Below, piece by piece: positions 51,758 through 62,656 of a stretch of DNA of 64,000 nucleotides. The translations under genes and the position numbers were made by a program. The notes beneath the pieces were generated by a model. The model searched no databases and was not told where the DNA came from. It saw only the letters and a program-made list of their open reading frames with translations. Every line of letters starts with the position of its first letter. Positions within the stretch are counted from its first letter, which is position 1. The DNA comes from Malania oleifera (taxonomy: Eukaryota > Streptophyta > Magnoliopsida > Santalales > Ximeniaceae): positions 69,647,101-69,711,100 of the forward strand of contig NC_080428.1 in NCBI RefSeq assembly GCF_029873635.1, in the 5' to 3' direction.

Positions 51758-53446
51758 AGAGGTAAGGATCTGAATTCGTTTTGTTTCGTTAGATCTGTAG
51801 TAAATTGAATAATATTGAAGTATTGTACTTCGATTTTTAGGTTTTGAGGATCTTGTGTCATAGGTCAATAAGCTCGTGTGTCAGTTTTCAGAATAAAGGT
51901 GAGGGGATTTGTTTACATCAGTATTTTTAGAAAAAGAAACCACAAGATATGTAGCTTATGTTTATATGTACGTATTGGATGCTTATTTGCAAAGTTTTAC
52001 TCGGTATAAATGTCGATTCTTATGGTTTTCACAATTTTATGGTTTTGGAAAAAATGGGGTTTTCGGTATATGATCTCCAAATTTCTTAAACTACTTTATT
52101 TGCACTAAAACTAAGGTAGGAGATGCTTGAAACTCCTAATAGCTGCAGAAATGATATTTTACGAACCAGTTTATATGAAATGTATAATTTACCAAATAAG
52201 TGTGACGTATGATATGAATTGAATCTATATTGATTTGAGATGTATGTATATGAACTATGGGGACTAAGGTTCCAAGTGATTATCAGAAAATGCAGAAAAT
52301 AGGTGCCGGTTAAATACTATGCCAAGTATGAGAAAAGGGTAAAATCGAGAGGTTACGAACCGATTTTTACCATGGTATGAATGAAAGTATGCATGAACGA
52401 GATTGTGAAAATACTGGGATTACGTAGGTTACTATGTTTTAATGTAAATTGTATATATGATATTGGGACCGCAACTTGTTTTACTAGTATATGAAGCCTT
52501 AAAAAGCTTATATTATGTAGGTTCGGTACTGTTGCCAAAACAGAGGTACAGTGCAACCACACGTAGTTATTTTTCAGTATGGGTACCTAGTAGTAGGCTT
52601 GGTAAGAAGGGTCACTGGTCAAAAGGGATTAGGGTGGTGATGGCCAAGTTGGACTACAATATGTTATGATGCCTGACAATGCCTGCACGAACAGGGCTTG
52701 ATTAGTGCTTTCTTATCGCACAACCCTTGCCATGGGGAGTTACTCGCATAGTTATGATAGTTTCGAGTTGGACGGTGTTCTAAATATGCATATGCATGAT
52801 TTAAAAGGTTTACTAGGCAAAGTCACAGGTCCGAGTACCGGCCGGAGGGATTGTACAGTGTGTGGGCATGTACCCTACCCTAACATCAGGAACTCTCACT
52901 TGTAATAATGCTGGATTTTATATTATCAAGGATTTATATATGTACTATATATACATTACGGTATTGAGGAGGTGCAACCTATGTAACTATTTTCAAACTA
53001 GAATATAACTGTACAATCACACACTAATGTAATATCTTCCTCCTTACTAAGAAGTGTCTCACCCCAATTTACAACCTTTGTTTCACGAGTTATAGAAAAT
53101 CGGTCCTAGTCTTCTAGAAAGACTTTGGGGCGTAGCGTCTGGTTAGCTGACGTAAGTTTTGTATGAGTTCTGGGTTGTTTAGCTAGGATGAGTTAGAATG
53201 GGAATGTAATATGGTTTATGTTTTATGTACGGATGAATATATGTAAGGAACAATTAGGCACTCCGGTACGTCTATTAGAATCCATATGAATGTTTATGTT
53301 TTCCACAATATGTGTAAGTACAAATTAGTATGGTATACCTGTATGTCCCTGTTTAGGGCGGGTATTTTATGTATGTTATCAGGATTTGTACAAGTTATGT
53401 ATGTATAGTAGCACTCTGGGGCCGTATAAAGGGTCGGGGCATTACA
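51758..53446. mobile_element. Partial Gypsy-C LTR in opposite orientation
   Basis: Reverse complement of the 45553-49968 LTR, covering about 1.7 kb from GAGGTAAGGATCTG to the end GGGGCATTACA. It lacks the solo Copia insertion, so it shows the uninterrupted LTR. It joins the protease sequence at 51758, where GAG is shared by both sides. To its right is a polypurine tract in minus orientation. Confidence 0.83.
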
Positions 53447-53634
53447 GCTACATTCTCCCCTCCTTATAAAAATTTTGTTCTCGAAATTTGCTAACTAACA
53501 CTTATTGCAATCTCCTCTAGAAATTACAAAATTCTCACTTGAACTATTATATTATCTGTCTAACTTTGAGCCCTGCTAAACAAATGTGGAAACCTCTGGT
53601 GCATCTCTTCTTCTAGTTCCCATGAGTAGTGAAA
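53447..53634 (-). pseudogene. Chromovirus pol C-terminus and polypurine tract (minus strand)
   Basis: The minus strand encodes HYSWELEEEMHQRFPHLF, then SRAQS and TAG (53560-53562), the usual chromodomain end of Tekay-type elements. Next come TTTCGAGAACAAAATTTT and the polypurine tract AAGGAGGGGAGAA, then the LTR at 53446. Confidence 0.83.
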
Positions 53635-53649
53635 TATATATATATATAT

Positions 53650-55517
53650 AGTAGAAATTTTGGGTTGTGACATAAGAACGTAGATTAGGATCAACAAAAC
53701 TCAGAGGTTAAACCATGAATACATCCTCCTGAAGTCGGCCATGCAGAAACACATTGTTAACATCCAGCTGCCGAAGGGGCCAGTTTTCTGAACAGCAATG
53801 GAGAGGGCAGCTCGAATAGTCACTGGCTTCACAATAGGCCTGAAAGTGTCATTGTAATGAAAACCAGGACGTTGATGAAAACCCTTGTCCACCAACCGTG
53901 CTTTATAGCGAGAAATACTACCATCAGGATTTCATTTGATATGGAAAACCAATTTTCAGCCAATAGGTGTGATTGTGGAATGCAGTGGAACAAGCTCCCA
54001 TGTGCTATGTTTAATGAAAGTAGTGAACTCTTCGGACATAGCATGCCTCCACTTGGGATCCTTTAAGCCTAGAGACACATATATGGGCTTTACAAGTTGA
54101 GGAAGAGGGTGTTTAGTGGCAAGGTAAAGATATTTGGGTCTATAAATATTATTCATAGACCGGGTAGTTATAGCATGAGTACTAGTGGAGCGGGCCGAAG
54201 ATGCAGGTGTGGTGGGTGAAGGTATTACCGCTAGCTAAGAGTGTGCAGGGGAGGCTGATAAGGACTGGGAAGGTAAAGCTAGAGCTGCAAGAGCGTTTTC
54301 CATCACAGTGGTAGGAGATAAGGGTACCTGTCCAAGGAAGGCACCACTGGTATGGGAAAAGCCTATTTGTTAGCACCTGAAATTGATAGAGAAGGCACAG
54401 TGACATGGGCATAGGAAGAAAAAGGAAAAACACACTCATCAAAGACCACATGCCTAGACACATAGATGCGAGATCTAACAAGGTCCATACACTTATAGGC
54501 ACTCTGAGAGCTCGAGTAGCCGAGAAAGAGACAAGGCGTGGATTTTGGTTGAAGTTTACCTGTGGTATAAGGGTTGAGCTATGGGTAACATTGACAGCCA
54601 AAAATGCGCAATTTTGTGTAATCGGGGAGACGACCAAATAAACATTTGAATGGAATTTTATTTTTTCAAAATAGGAGTGGGCATACAATTTATCAAATAA
54701 ACTGTTGCCTGAAACGCATCAGGCCAATATGATGGAGGAAGACTTGCCTGACTCAATAGAATGAGACTGGTTTCGACAGTGTGCTGATGCCAACATTCAC
54801 TTGTACCATTCTGCTAAGGTGTATGAGGAGCGGTGATCATCCAACTAATGGAACTTAAGGAGAGAAAGTGACGAAGAACATGATATTCGCCCCCATTATC
54901 AAAGTACAAGTGTTTGATTAGAAAACCAAATTATTTTTCAAATAGGCCTTTCAATTGACAGAAAATGGAGCAAACATCACTTTTGCGATGAATGGGAAAC
55001 AACCAACAGTACTTGCTAAAGTGATCAACAAACAAGACATAAACCGAAACCCATCAAGTGAAGTGGAAGTCGTAGGTCCCTAACCATCAGTGTAAATATA
55101 TTCAAAAGGATGAGTGCTAACAAAAGAAGTTGAAGAAAAAGGCAATTGGTGACTTTTATTGCATTGACAAGCATTACAAATAAATGATGAAGAGACATGA
55201 GACACTACGACTGGAAGGGAAAAAGTACGAATAACAAAATCAACAATTTTATTTAATGGATGCCCAAGTCGTCTATGCCAAGTGCTAGATATTGTTCATT
55301 CACCAACAAATGCTAAAATAGAAAACTCGGTAGCAGAAGAAGCCATCGACATTGGATAAACACCATCCTGACATTTACCACTGAGAAGAGTCACCCTTGT
55401 GCTCCGATCCTTCACAAGAAAATAAAATGAGTGAAACTAAAGATAGACGTTATTGGAATGAATGAAATTATAAACGGAGATTAAGTTCTTGTGAATATTA
55501 GGAATACAAAGAGTATT
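53650..55517 (-). pseudogene. Minus-strand Copia pol (integrase to RT N-terminus)
   Basis: Reading right to left: HRRLGHPLNK (about 55250-55285), a CNACQCNKSHQLPF zinc-binding region, HTP-QNGTSE (about 54790-54830), and RT start [20 protein letters not shown], then [10 protein letters not shown] (about 53830-53930). Stops and frameshifts throughout. It is closest in layout to Ale/Retrofit-type Copia. A (TA)n at 53634-53650 marks the left edge and Gypsy-B cuts the right edge. Confidence 0.82.
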
Positions 55518-55593
55518 TGTAGAGACCCGAAGAATTATAGTATTATATAATAAAAGAGGGAGAAAAGGAAATTCAATAGGAGAAATTGCAAGG

Positions 55594-55812
55594 CTCGTCG
55601 ACGAGACCGTGTCGACAAGCCCTTCGGTCTCGTCGATGAACTCACTATTAGATTTGTCGCATGCCACGTGTCTCGTCGACGAGAAATTACCGAGAGGGTT
55701 GTTTTCAGGGCCTGAACTTTGTTGAAGATGTGCAAGTGTTCATCGACGAACTCTCTACTTAGCCTCGTCGACGAAGTGACGTGTCTTGTCGACAAAGGTT
55801 GGTGTATAAATA
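55594..55812 (+). promoter_or_regulatory. LTR promoter: TATA box plus CTCGTCGACGAG palindromes
   Basis: About seven variants of CTCGTCGACGAA/G between 55594 and 55797 (55594-55605 is a perfect 12-bp palindrome) end 7 bp before TATAAATA (55805-55812). Confidence 0.55.
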
Positions 55813-56499
55813 GGCTCAAATCCGATTTTTGCGGGAAAATTCATACTAAACATTTTCTCTCTCTCTCTCATTTCGGCTCCCTCACATTCTATCTTCAATT
55901 CTGGCCCCGTTCTTTACCGGTTCTACGATTGGAAGCTGCCACGTCACTCCTAGGAAGATTCTCTACACATCTACTAGAGTAATTTGTTGGTTAGGCTAAC
56001 TTGGGAACCATCCCAAAATTTGAGTAAGTTAGTTAATTTCAGTTTTATTAGGTTTTTGGTGTTTCTAGACTGAGAATAATATGTTAGGTAAAATAATACT
56101 AATTTTTTTTTAAGGAAAATATTAATTTCAGGGTGTTGAGCTGGGGACCACACGGGTGTGATTTTGGAGTAATTCGTAACTTTTTCATAAGTCAAGTAAG
56201 GGGATAAACTAAGTTAGGTTTCTTATGAAAATGTATTTACTATTTTACAACAATTAATTTCAGGTAAATATGTATATTGTAGGATTATGTTGGAAATAAT
56301 GCTATTGATCAGAAATATGGTTTTCATGTATAATATCAAAAATATGATTTTAGAACAGATTTTATGTTCTGAATATTACCCATTTTGTGTGGCATGGGTA
56401 ACATTTACCATGGAAATTATGATGATGAAATATTATGTTTACAGAATGAGTATGTTATTACTGCTTTTAGGGAAATATTAAAATAATATGGGGATTTGA

Positions 56500-56665
56500 A
56501 AACCAAAGATTTTATATGATATATCGGTGTAAGGGTCGAAGATTTTATATGATATGTCGGCGTAAGGGCCATGATTTTATATAATATGCTATGCCGGCGT
56601 AAGGGTCGTGGTTTTAAATGATATGCTATGCCGGCGTAAGGGCCGTGAATTTTATATGATATGTT
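56500..56665 (+). repeat. Short tandem repeat in Gypsy-B LTR
   Basis: Four to five units of about 40 bp with the core ATATGATATGTCGGCGTAAG followed by GGCC or GGTC. The corresponding array in the 3' LTR is at about 63600-63760. Confidence 0.75.
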
Positions 56666-57934
56666 ATATAAGGTTTTATGAAAATATTAACACAACAGAT
56701 ATCATTATGAAATAGTCATGTATCATTATTTAGAAATATACTATATGCTATCAGAACCTGGTGGGCATGGTTTAGGCTTTCACGAAGCACAATACCGTAA
56801 CTATATGATCACGATCATGTATATGTTAGTGCTACCACTTGTCGTAAGGGGTAGTGGGAGAACGGAAGTCGATGTGGTTTTATGGTAGTGCAGGCATCCC
56901 TCTGGTGTCCGGACCAAGAGGGGCATAATCATCGTACTTATAGACTTATGTTGATCTAACGTGGTCGGTCAACCATAACTAGGTCCCGCCTTCAAGCCGC
57001 ACAACCCAGTCATGTGGGGGTAAGACATGACACCAGCCAGCTATCCATCTAAGGTGTTTTTCATGTACAGTTATATGAAATGATTTATATGTATATAAAT
57101 TCAGTATGTTATACCATGTTATGATAAATTATGTGTTTCCCAGATATGTCACAAACAGTTTTATCAAAAATGATTATTGTACTGTTATATGTATAGCACT
57201 AAAATACTCATGTTGCCACACATTGATATTAGTTTATATCCCTTACTGAGAGGTGTCTCACCCTAGATATATAAACATTTCGAGAGCCCCAGATAGAAGG
57301 GTGGATAGAGCTCCACAGTGTTAGAGATTGACTGTTCTACCCTGTCTGAAGGGTAAGTCATTTTGCTAGGGTCTGATGGATTTTTGGGTGGCGATCCTAG
57401 GGCACTTTTTGGATATTTTGGGATGTATGTATGTATATGACTAAAAATCTGGTATTGTGTTAGATGGATGATTTGATATGTATATGATTTTACATTTCCC
57501 GCTGCTTAGGTATCAGTGTTGTATTTCAAGTATGCCCTTGGTACCCATGGGTCTAGGTTGAATATGTTTTATCAATTTTATTATATTGTTTTAAAAAAAA
57601 TTATGGTAAAATAGACAGGTCATTACAATTTGGTATTAGAGCCTAGGTTGCTAGGTTCTGTAGACTCTAGAGTGCAGTAGAAACAATACCAGAGTATAGG
57701 GAAATGATTTGAGGTTTTGTTTTATAGGTTAGAGGCAGGATTTCCGTGATGGTTTCTATATTTTTTCTTGGGGTGACGATTTCAGGAAAACCATAGTAAA
57801 CTATTGTCGGGCTATGTTTATACAGTGTAGAACTAAATTTTGAAATAAGATAAGGATGTCAAGATAGGGGATTTTGGTTAGATGTGTAAGTTATAAGGAT
57901 AGGGTCTCTAAGTCATGTTTATTGTCTTTTCTGG

Positions 57935-58990
57935 ATGGACCCTGGAGGAGGGAGTGCCCATGTGAGCGGTAGTGACAGTGCAAGGCCCTCAAGTGCAGAC
58001 GGGGTTGATTCTGATGCGATGTTATGTAGTGTGGCTCAGCAGGTTATGGCTGAGATCGTTAAGAGCTCCAGAGAGTAGGGAGGCCCTTCTGCAGGTCATG
58101 GTTGCACGGTAGAGAAATTTACCAAAGTGAATCCTTCGGCATTTTCAAGAGGAGTTGATCTTGCAACCGCCAAGAATTGGATGCAGGAGAACGAGACAGT
58201 TTTGGCGGTATTACAGTGTACAAAGAAGTAGAGGGTCCTATTTGCCACCTATAAACTGACAAGGGAGGCCGAGAGATAGTGGACTGCAGTGAAACTTCTA
58301 GAGCAGTAAAGCACGACGCCGATAATTATGACATGGGATCGATTTAAAGAATTATTCTTTGATAGATATTTCCCAGCTACTATCAGGGAAGTTAAAGAGG
58401 AAGAGTTCCTAAATTTTAAGTAAGGATAACAGTCAATCCAGTAGTATACTACGTGGTTTATAGATCTATCCCGCTTCGCCTCGTATATTGTTCCGAATGA
58501 AGTGAAGAAAGCGAGACATTTTGAAAGAGGATTAAGGCGAGGAATATACAAGCAGGTGGTAGTGCTAAAGATACAAGATTTTACTGAGTTAGTTGACAGA
58601 GCAGCATTGGCTGGCTAGTGAGCACATGGACGCAGAGGAGCAGGGACAAAAGAAGAGATCTATGCCTTCAGGATTCCAACAGGGATCTAGGCAGGGACAG
58701 TGGAGGAGAGGAAGCTATGGTAGAGGACAGAGTTAGAATACTGGAGGTCGTGAGTTACAGATGGTGCAGAATTTTCCTATCTGTCAGACTTGTGGAAAGA
58801 GACACTTGGGAGAGTGTCAAGAGGGGAGAGTTGTCTGCTATCATTGTGATAGGCAGGGATATCTGATGCGAGATTGCCCTACACCACCTGATACCGCTCC
58901 TGCTCCCAAATCGTACCAGGGATACTATTAGGCGCCCCGTGGAGGCCAGCAGAGGAATGTAGCTCCAGCGAGGGTCTATGCTTTGACGCC
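57935..58990 (+). pseudogene. Gypsy-B gag
   Basis: ATG at 57935 (MDPGGGSAHVSGSDSARPS). The core has AKNWMQENETVLAVLQCTKK, FKELFFDRYFPATIRE and FERGLRRGIYKQ, then two CCHC knuckles: CQTCGKRHLGEC and CYHCDRQGYLMRDC (58778-58879). At least eight in-frame stops, mostly TAG. In living relatives gag packages the element RNA. Confidence 0.87.
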
Positions 58991-60450
58991 TGGACATACT
59001 GAGACAGTCGGCGATGTGGTGACAGGTATGATTAACATGCTTTTATTTAAAGTTCTTGTATTGTTTGATTCAGGAGCCACACAGTCGTTCGTGTCTATGG
59101 AGTGTATTAGATTATGTGGGGCAAAAACAAAGTTGTTTGTAACTACACCAACAGGGTCAGTAGCGAAGTTTAGTAGAGTGCTCCTAGGCTGTCCAGTTGA
59201 TATTCAGGGGAAAGTCTTGCCAACTGATTTGATAGTATAAGACATGCACGAGTTCAATGTAATTTTTGGTATGGATTGGTTGGTAGCCAATTACACCAAT
59301 ATAGACTGTCTTTTGAAAGAAGTAATATCCAGGAAGACCAGAATTCAGGTTCATTGGGTCATATGTGCAATCCTTACCTTAGTTGGTATCAACTATACAG
59401 GCGAGGAGATTACTCCAGGATGGTTGCCAGGGGTTTGTGGCTTTTGTAAAAGAGATGTCAAGAAATGAATTGAAGTTGGGCAATACACCAGTGGTTAAAG
59501 AATTTCCAAATGTTTTTCCAGAAGATCTACCTAGGTTACCTCCCGACCGTGAGGTAGATTTTGTTGTTGATCTACTTCCCAGGACGGCACCGATTTCTAA
59601 AGCTCCTTATAGAATGGCTCTAGTAGAGTCAAGAGAGTTAAAGGGTCAGTTGCAAGACTTACTGGATAAAGGATTTATTCGGCCCAGTGTATCACCGTGG
59701 GGAGCTCCAATGTTATTTGTAAAGAAAAAGAACGGGTCTATGAGGATGTGTACAGATTATAGAGAAATTAATAAGGTGACAATCAATAATAGGTATCCTC
59801 TACCTCGTATAGACGATTTATTTGATCATCTTTAGGGCACGCGAGTTTATTCTAAGATTGACCTCAGATCAGGCTACCATCAGGTGAAAGTAAAAGTAGA
59901 AGATGTCTCGAAGACAGCTTCTAGGACCAGATATGCGCATTATAAATTCCTCGTTATGCCGTTTGGTCTGACAAATGCTCCTATTGCATTCATGGACTTG
60001 ATGAATAGAGTCTTTCACCAGTATTTAGGCCGATTTTTTGTGGTTTTCATTGATGATATATTGATCTATTCAAGGAGTTTTAAGGAGCATGAGACACACT
60101 TACGGTTGGTACTTCAGATGCTCAGAGAAAAGAGATTGTATGTCAAGTTCAGTAAATGTGAGTTTTAGTTGGAGAAAGTGGCATTCCTAGGGCATGTTAT
60201 TTCAGGGGATGGTATTTCAGTGGATCCCAGCAAGATTGAGATAGTGTTGAATTGGGGAAGGCCGAAGAATGTTCAGGAAATTAGAAGTTTCTTAGGACTG
60301 GTAGGTTATTACTGCTGGTTTGTTGATGGGTTTTCAGCTTTATCAGAACCTCTCACACAGCTGGCCAGAAAGAATGTTAGGTTTGAATGAGATGAGGATT
60401 GCAAGCAGAGCTTCCAGGAACTAAAATAAAGGCTTGTCACTGCACTAGAG
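58991..60450 (+). pseudogene. Gypsy-B protease and reverse transcriptase
   Basis: Protease LFDSGATQSFVS (about 59063-59100) and EFNVIFGMDWL. The RT frame 59383-59835 has [31 protein letters not shown] and [20 protein letters not shown]. After a TAG (DHL-stop-GTRVYSK) it goes on with [13 protein letters not shown], the catalytic [11 protein letters not shown] (60037-60072) and FSKCEF-stop-LEKVAFLGHV. The aspartates of the active site remain. Confidence 0.88.
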
Positions 60451-60900
60451 TTGATCATTCTGTCAGGGGGTGATGGTTACGTAATTTACAGTGACGCGTC
60501 TTTGAAAGGGATCGATTGTGTATTGATGCAATATGGTATGGTTGTATCTTATGCCTCCTGGCAGTTGAAAGAATATGAAAAGAACTACCTTACCCATGAT
60601 CTGGAATTGGCTGCAGTGGTGTGCATGTTAAAGATTTGGAGGCATTACTTGTACGGTGAGAGATGCGAGATACTCTTCGATCACAAAAGTTTGAAGTACT
60701 TCTTCACTCAAAAGAAGCTGAACATGATACAAAGAAGGTGGTTGGAACATATTAAAATTATGACTGCACTATTAGTTATCACCTAGGGAAAGCAAACGTG
60801 GTAGCTAATGCTCTGAGCAGGAAATTAGTAGGACGAGCACCGACAGCTATGGAGGTTCAGCACCCGATCCAGATGGATCTGGAGAGACTCAACGTAGAGT
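60451..60900 (+). pseudogene. Gypsy-B RNase H
   Basis: [38 protein letters not shown] and [16 protein letters not shown] are the standard Gypsy RNase H landmarks. A frameshift and stop follow at about 60784. Confidence 0.85.
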
Positions 60901-61059
60901 TGGTGGAGAGTGATCCTTAGGCATTTATTACCATCCTGGTAGTGCAGCCTACTCTGTAGGAAAGGATTAAGACAGCTCAGAGAGATAACGCAAAATTAGC
61001 AAAGCTAATATCCAAAGTGCAGTACGGATAAGGAGATGAATTCAGTATTTTTTATGATG

Positions 61060-62140
61060 GGGCCTTGAGGTTTCGTTCTAGGTTATGCATGCCTGCAGAT
61101 ATGGACAACAGGAGGACAATCTTAGAGGAGGCTCACAGCTTCTTATACACAGTTCATTCAGGTAGTACTAAAATGTTTAGGGATCTACGAGAGTCTTACT
61201 GGTGGAGCAGCATAAAGAGGGAAATTGTCGAGTTCATACAGCAGTGTCTGATGTACCAGCAAGTAAAGGCTGAGCACTAGAGGCCAGCGGGCTAGTTACA
61301 ACCGCTTTGCATCCTAGAGTGGAAGTGGGATCATGTATCTATGGACTTTGTGAGGGGTTTGCCACCGGCACTGCATGGTCAGACTGTTATTTAGGTGGTC
61401 ATTGATAGATTGACGAAGACCGCTCACTTCATTCCTATTAAAGTCAACTACTCCATGGACAGACTGGCAGAGATTTATGTTCAGGAGATGGTCCGTTCTT
61501 ATGGTGTGCCAGTGTGTATAGTGTCAAACCGAGACCCTATTTCACGTCACGATTTTGGAGGAGTTTCTAGGAGGCTATGGGGTCTCAGTTATCTTTTAGC
61601 ATGACGTTTCATCCTCAGACGGACGGATAGGCTAAGAGAGTGATTGAGATATTAGAAGATATGTTGCGGGCGCGCGTGCTAGATTTTGGGGGTAGTTGGA
61701 TTCAGTATATGCCGCTGGTAGAGTTTGCATAAAATAACAGCTATCAGGCCAGTATTGGAATGACACCTTATGAGGCGCTTTATGGTAGGAGATGTCGTTC
61801 TCCTTTATACTGGGATGAGTTAGGGGAGCGGTGAGTTGTGGGGCCAGAGTTAGTGCAGTAGACATATGATAAAGTTCGGCTCATCAGAAACAGAATCAGT
61901 GCAGCTCAGAGCCGGCAAAAGAGTTACGCTGATACTCGCCGCAGGAAACTGGAGTTTGATGTTGGAGATCACGTGTTTTTGAAAATAGCTCCATTAAAGG
62001 GAGTTATGAGATTTGGAAGGAAGGGTAAGCTTAACCTTAGGTTTATTGGCCCGCTTGAGATCCTTGAGAGAGTGGGGTCAATTGCCTACAAGTTAGCTTT
62101 ACCACTCGTTTTGTCCAGAATACACGACGTATTCCATGTC
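61060..62140 (+). pseudogene. Gypsy-B integrase
   Basis: The zinc-binding part has HSGSTKMFRDLRESYWWSSI and CLMYQQVKAEH, where the second cysteine is replaced by Y. The core has MDFVRGLP and VIDRLTKTAHFIPIK, but the usual SDRDP site reads SNRDP, so one catalytic D is N. The third site is preserved as ...RVIEILEDML after a TAG. An enzyme from this copy would not work. Confidence 0.87.
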
Positions 62141-62388
62141 TCATGTTGAGGAAATACATCTCAGACCCCTCCCATATGATCAGTTATAGTGAAATAGAAC
62201 TCAAGGATACGCTGGCATACAATAAGGTATTAGTGCAGATTCTAGACAGGAAAGAACAGGAATTGCGCAATAAGAAGATTCATTTAGTAAAAGTCTTGTG
62301 GAGAAATTATGTGATAGAGGAAGTTTTATGGGAACTCGAGGAGCAGATACGACAGAAATACCTGCATCTCTTCAGTGGGTATCAGTAG
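62141..62388 (+). pseudogene. Gypsy-B chromodomain-like C-terminus
   Basis: VQILDRKEQELRNKKIHLVK, then VLWRNYVIEEVLWELEEQIR and QKYLHLF, the form of chromodomain found in Tekay-type elements. Ends with TAG at 62386. Such domains are thought to guide insertion towards heterochromatin. Confidence 0.85.
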
Positions 62389-62639
62389 TAATTAGGAAAA
62401 GTTATTGGTAAATATGTAAAATTTCTTTTATGCATAACGTTAGATGTAATAATTTTCTGGTAGTAGATAGTATTTTGGTTGTGGGAGAATTTTATTTTAT
62501 GTGTACATGTAATCTCCCAAAACCCTGAATGTAACCACGGTATTCCTCTGCCATAAGTGAGGGTAAGTAATAAAATAAGTGGCCCATTTCCTTTAAGGAT
62601 GGTATCAATACATATAGTAAATTTCGAGGACGAAATTTC

Positions 62640-62656
62640 ATAAGGAGGGGGGAGAA
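62640..62656 (+). promoter_or_regulatory. Polypurine tract of Gypsy-B
   Basis: TAAGGAGGGGGGAGAA lies directly before the 3' LTR and after GAGGACGAAATTTCA, as is usual for chromoviruses. It primes plus-strand DNA synthesis. Confidence 0.88.

Larger units (their letters stand above)
55518..57627 (+). repeat. 5' LTR of Gypsy-B (2110 bp)
   Basis: TGTAGAGACCCGAAG...GGTCATTACA. It includes a minisatellite-like run of ATGATATGTCGGCGTAAGGGCC units (about 56500-56660) and the shared CCGCACAACCCAGTCATG (about 56998) and GAGGTGTCTCACCC (57250-57263) blocks. Confidence 0.92.
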
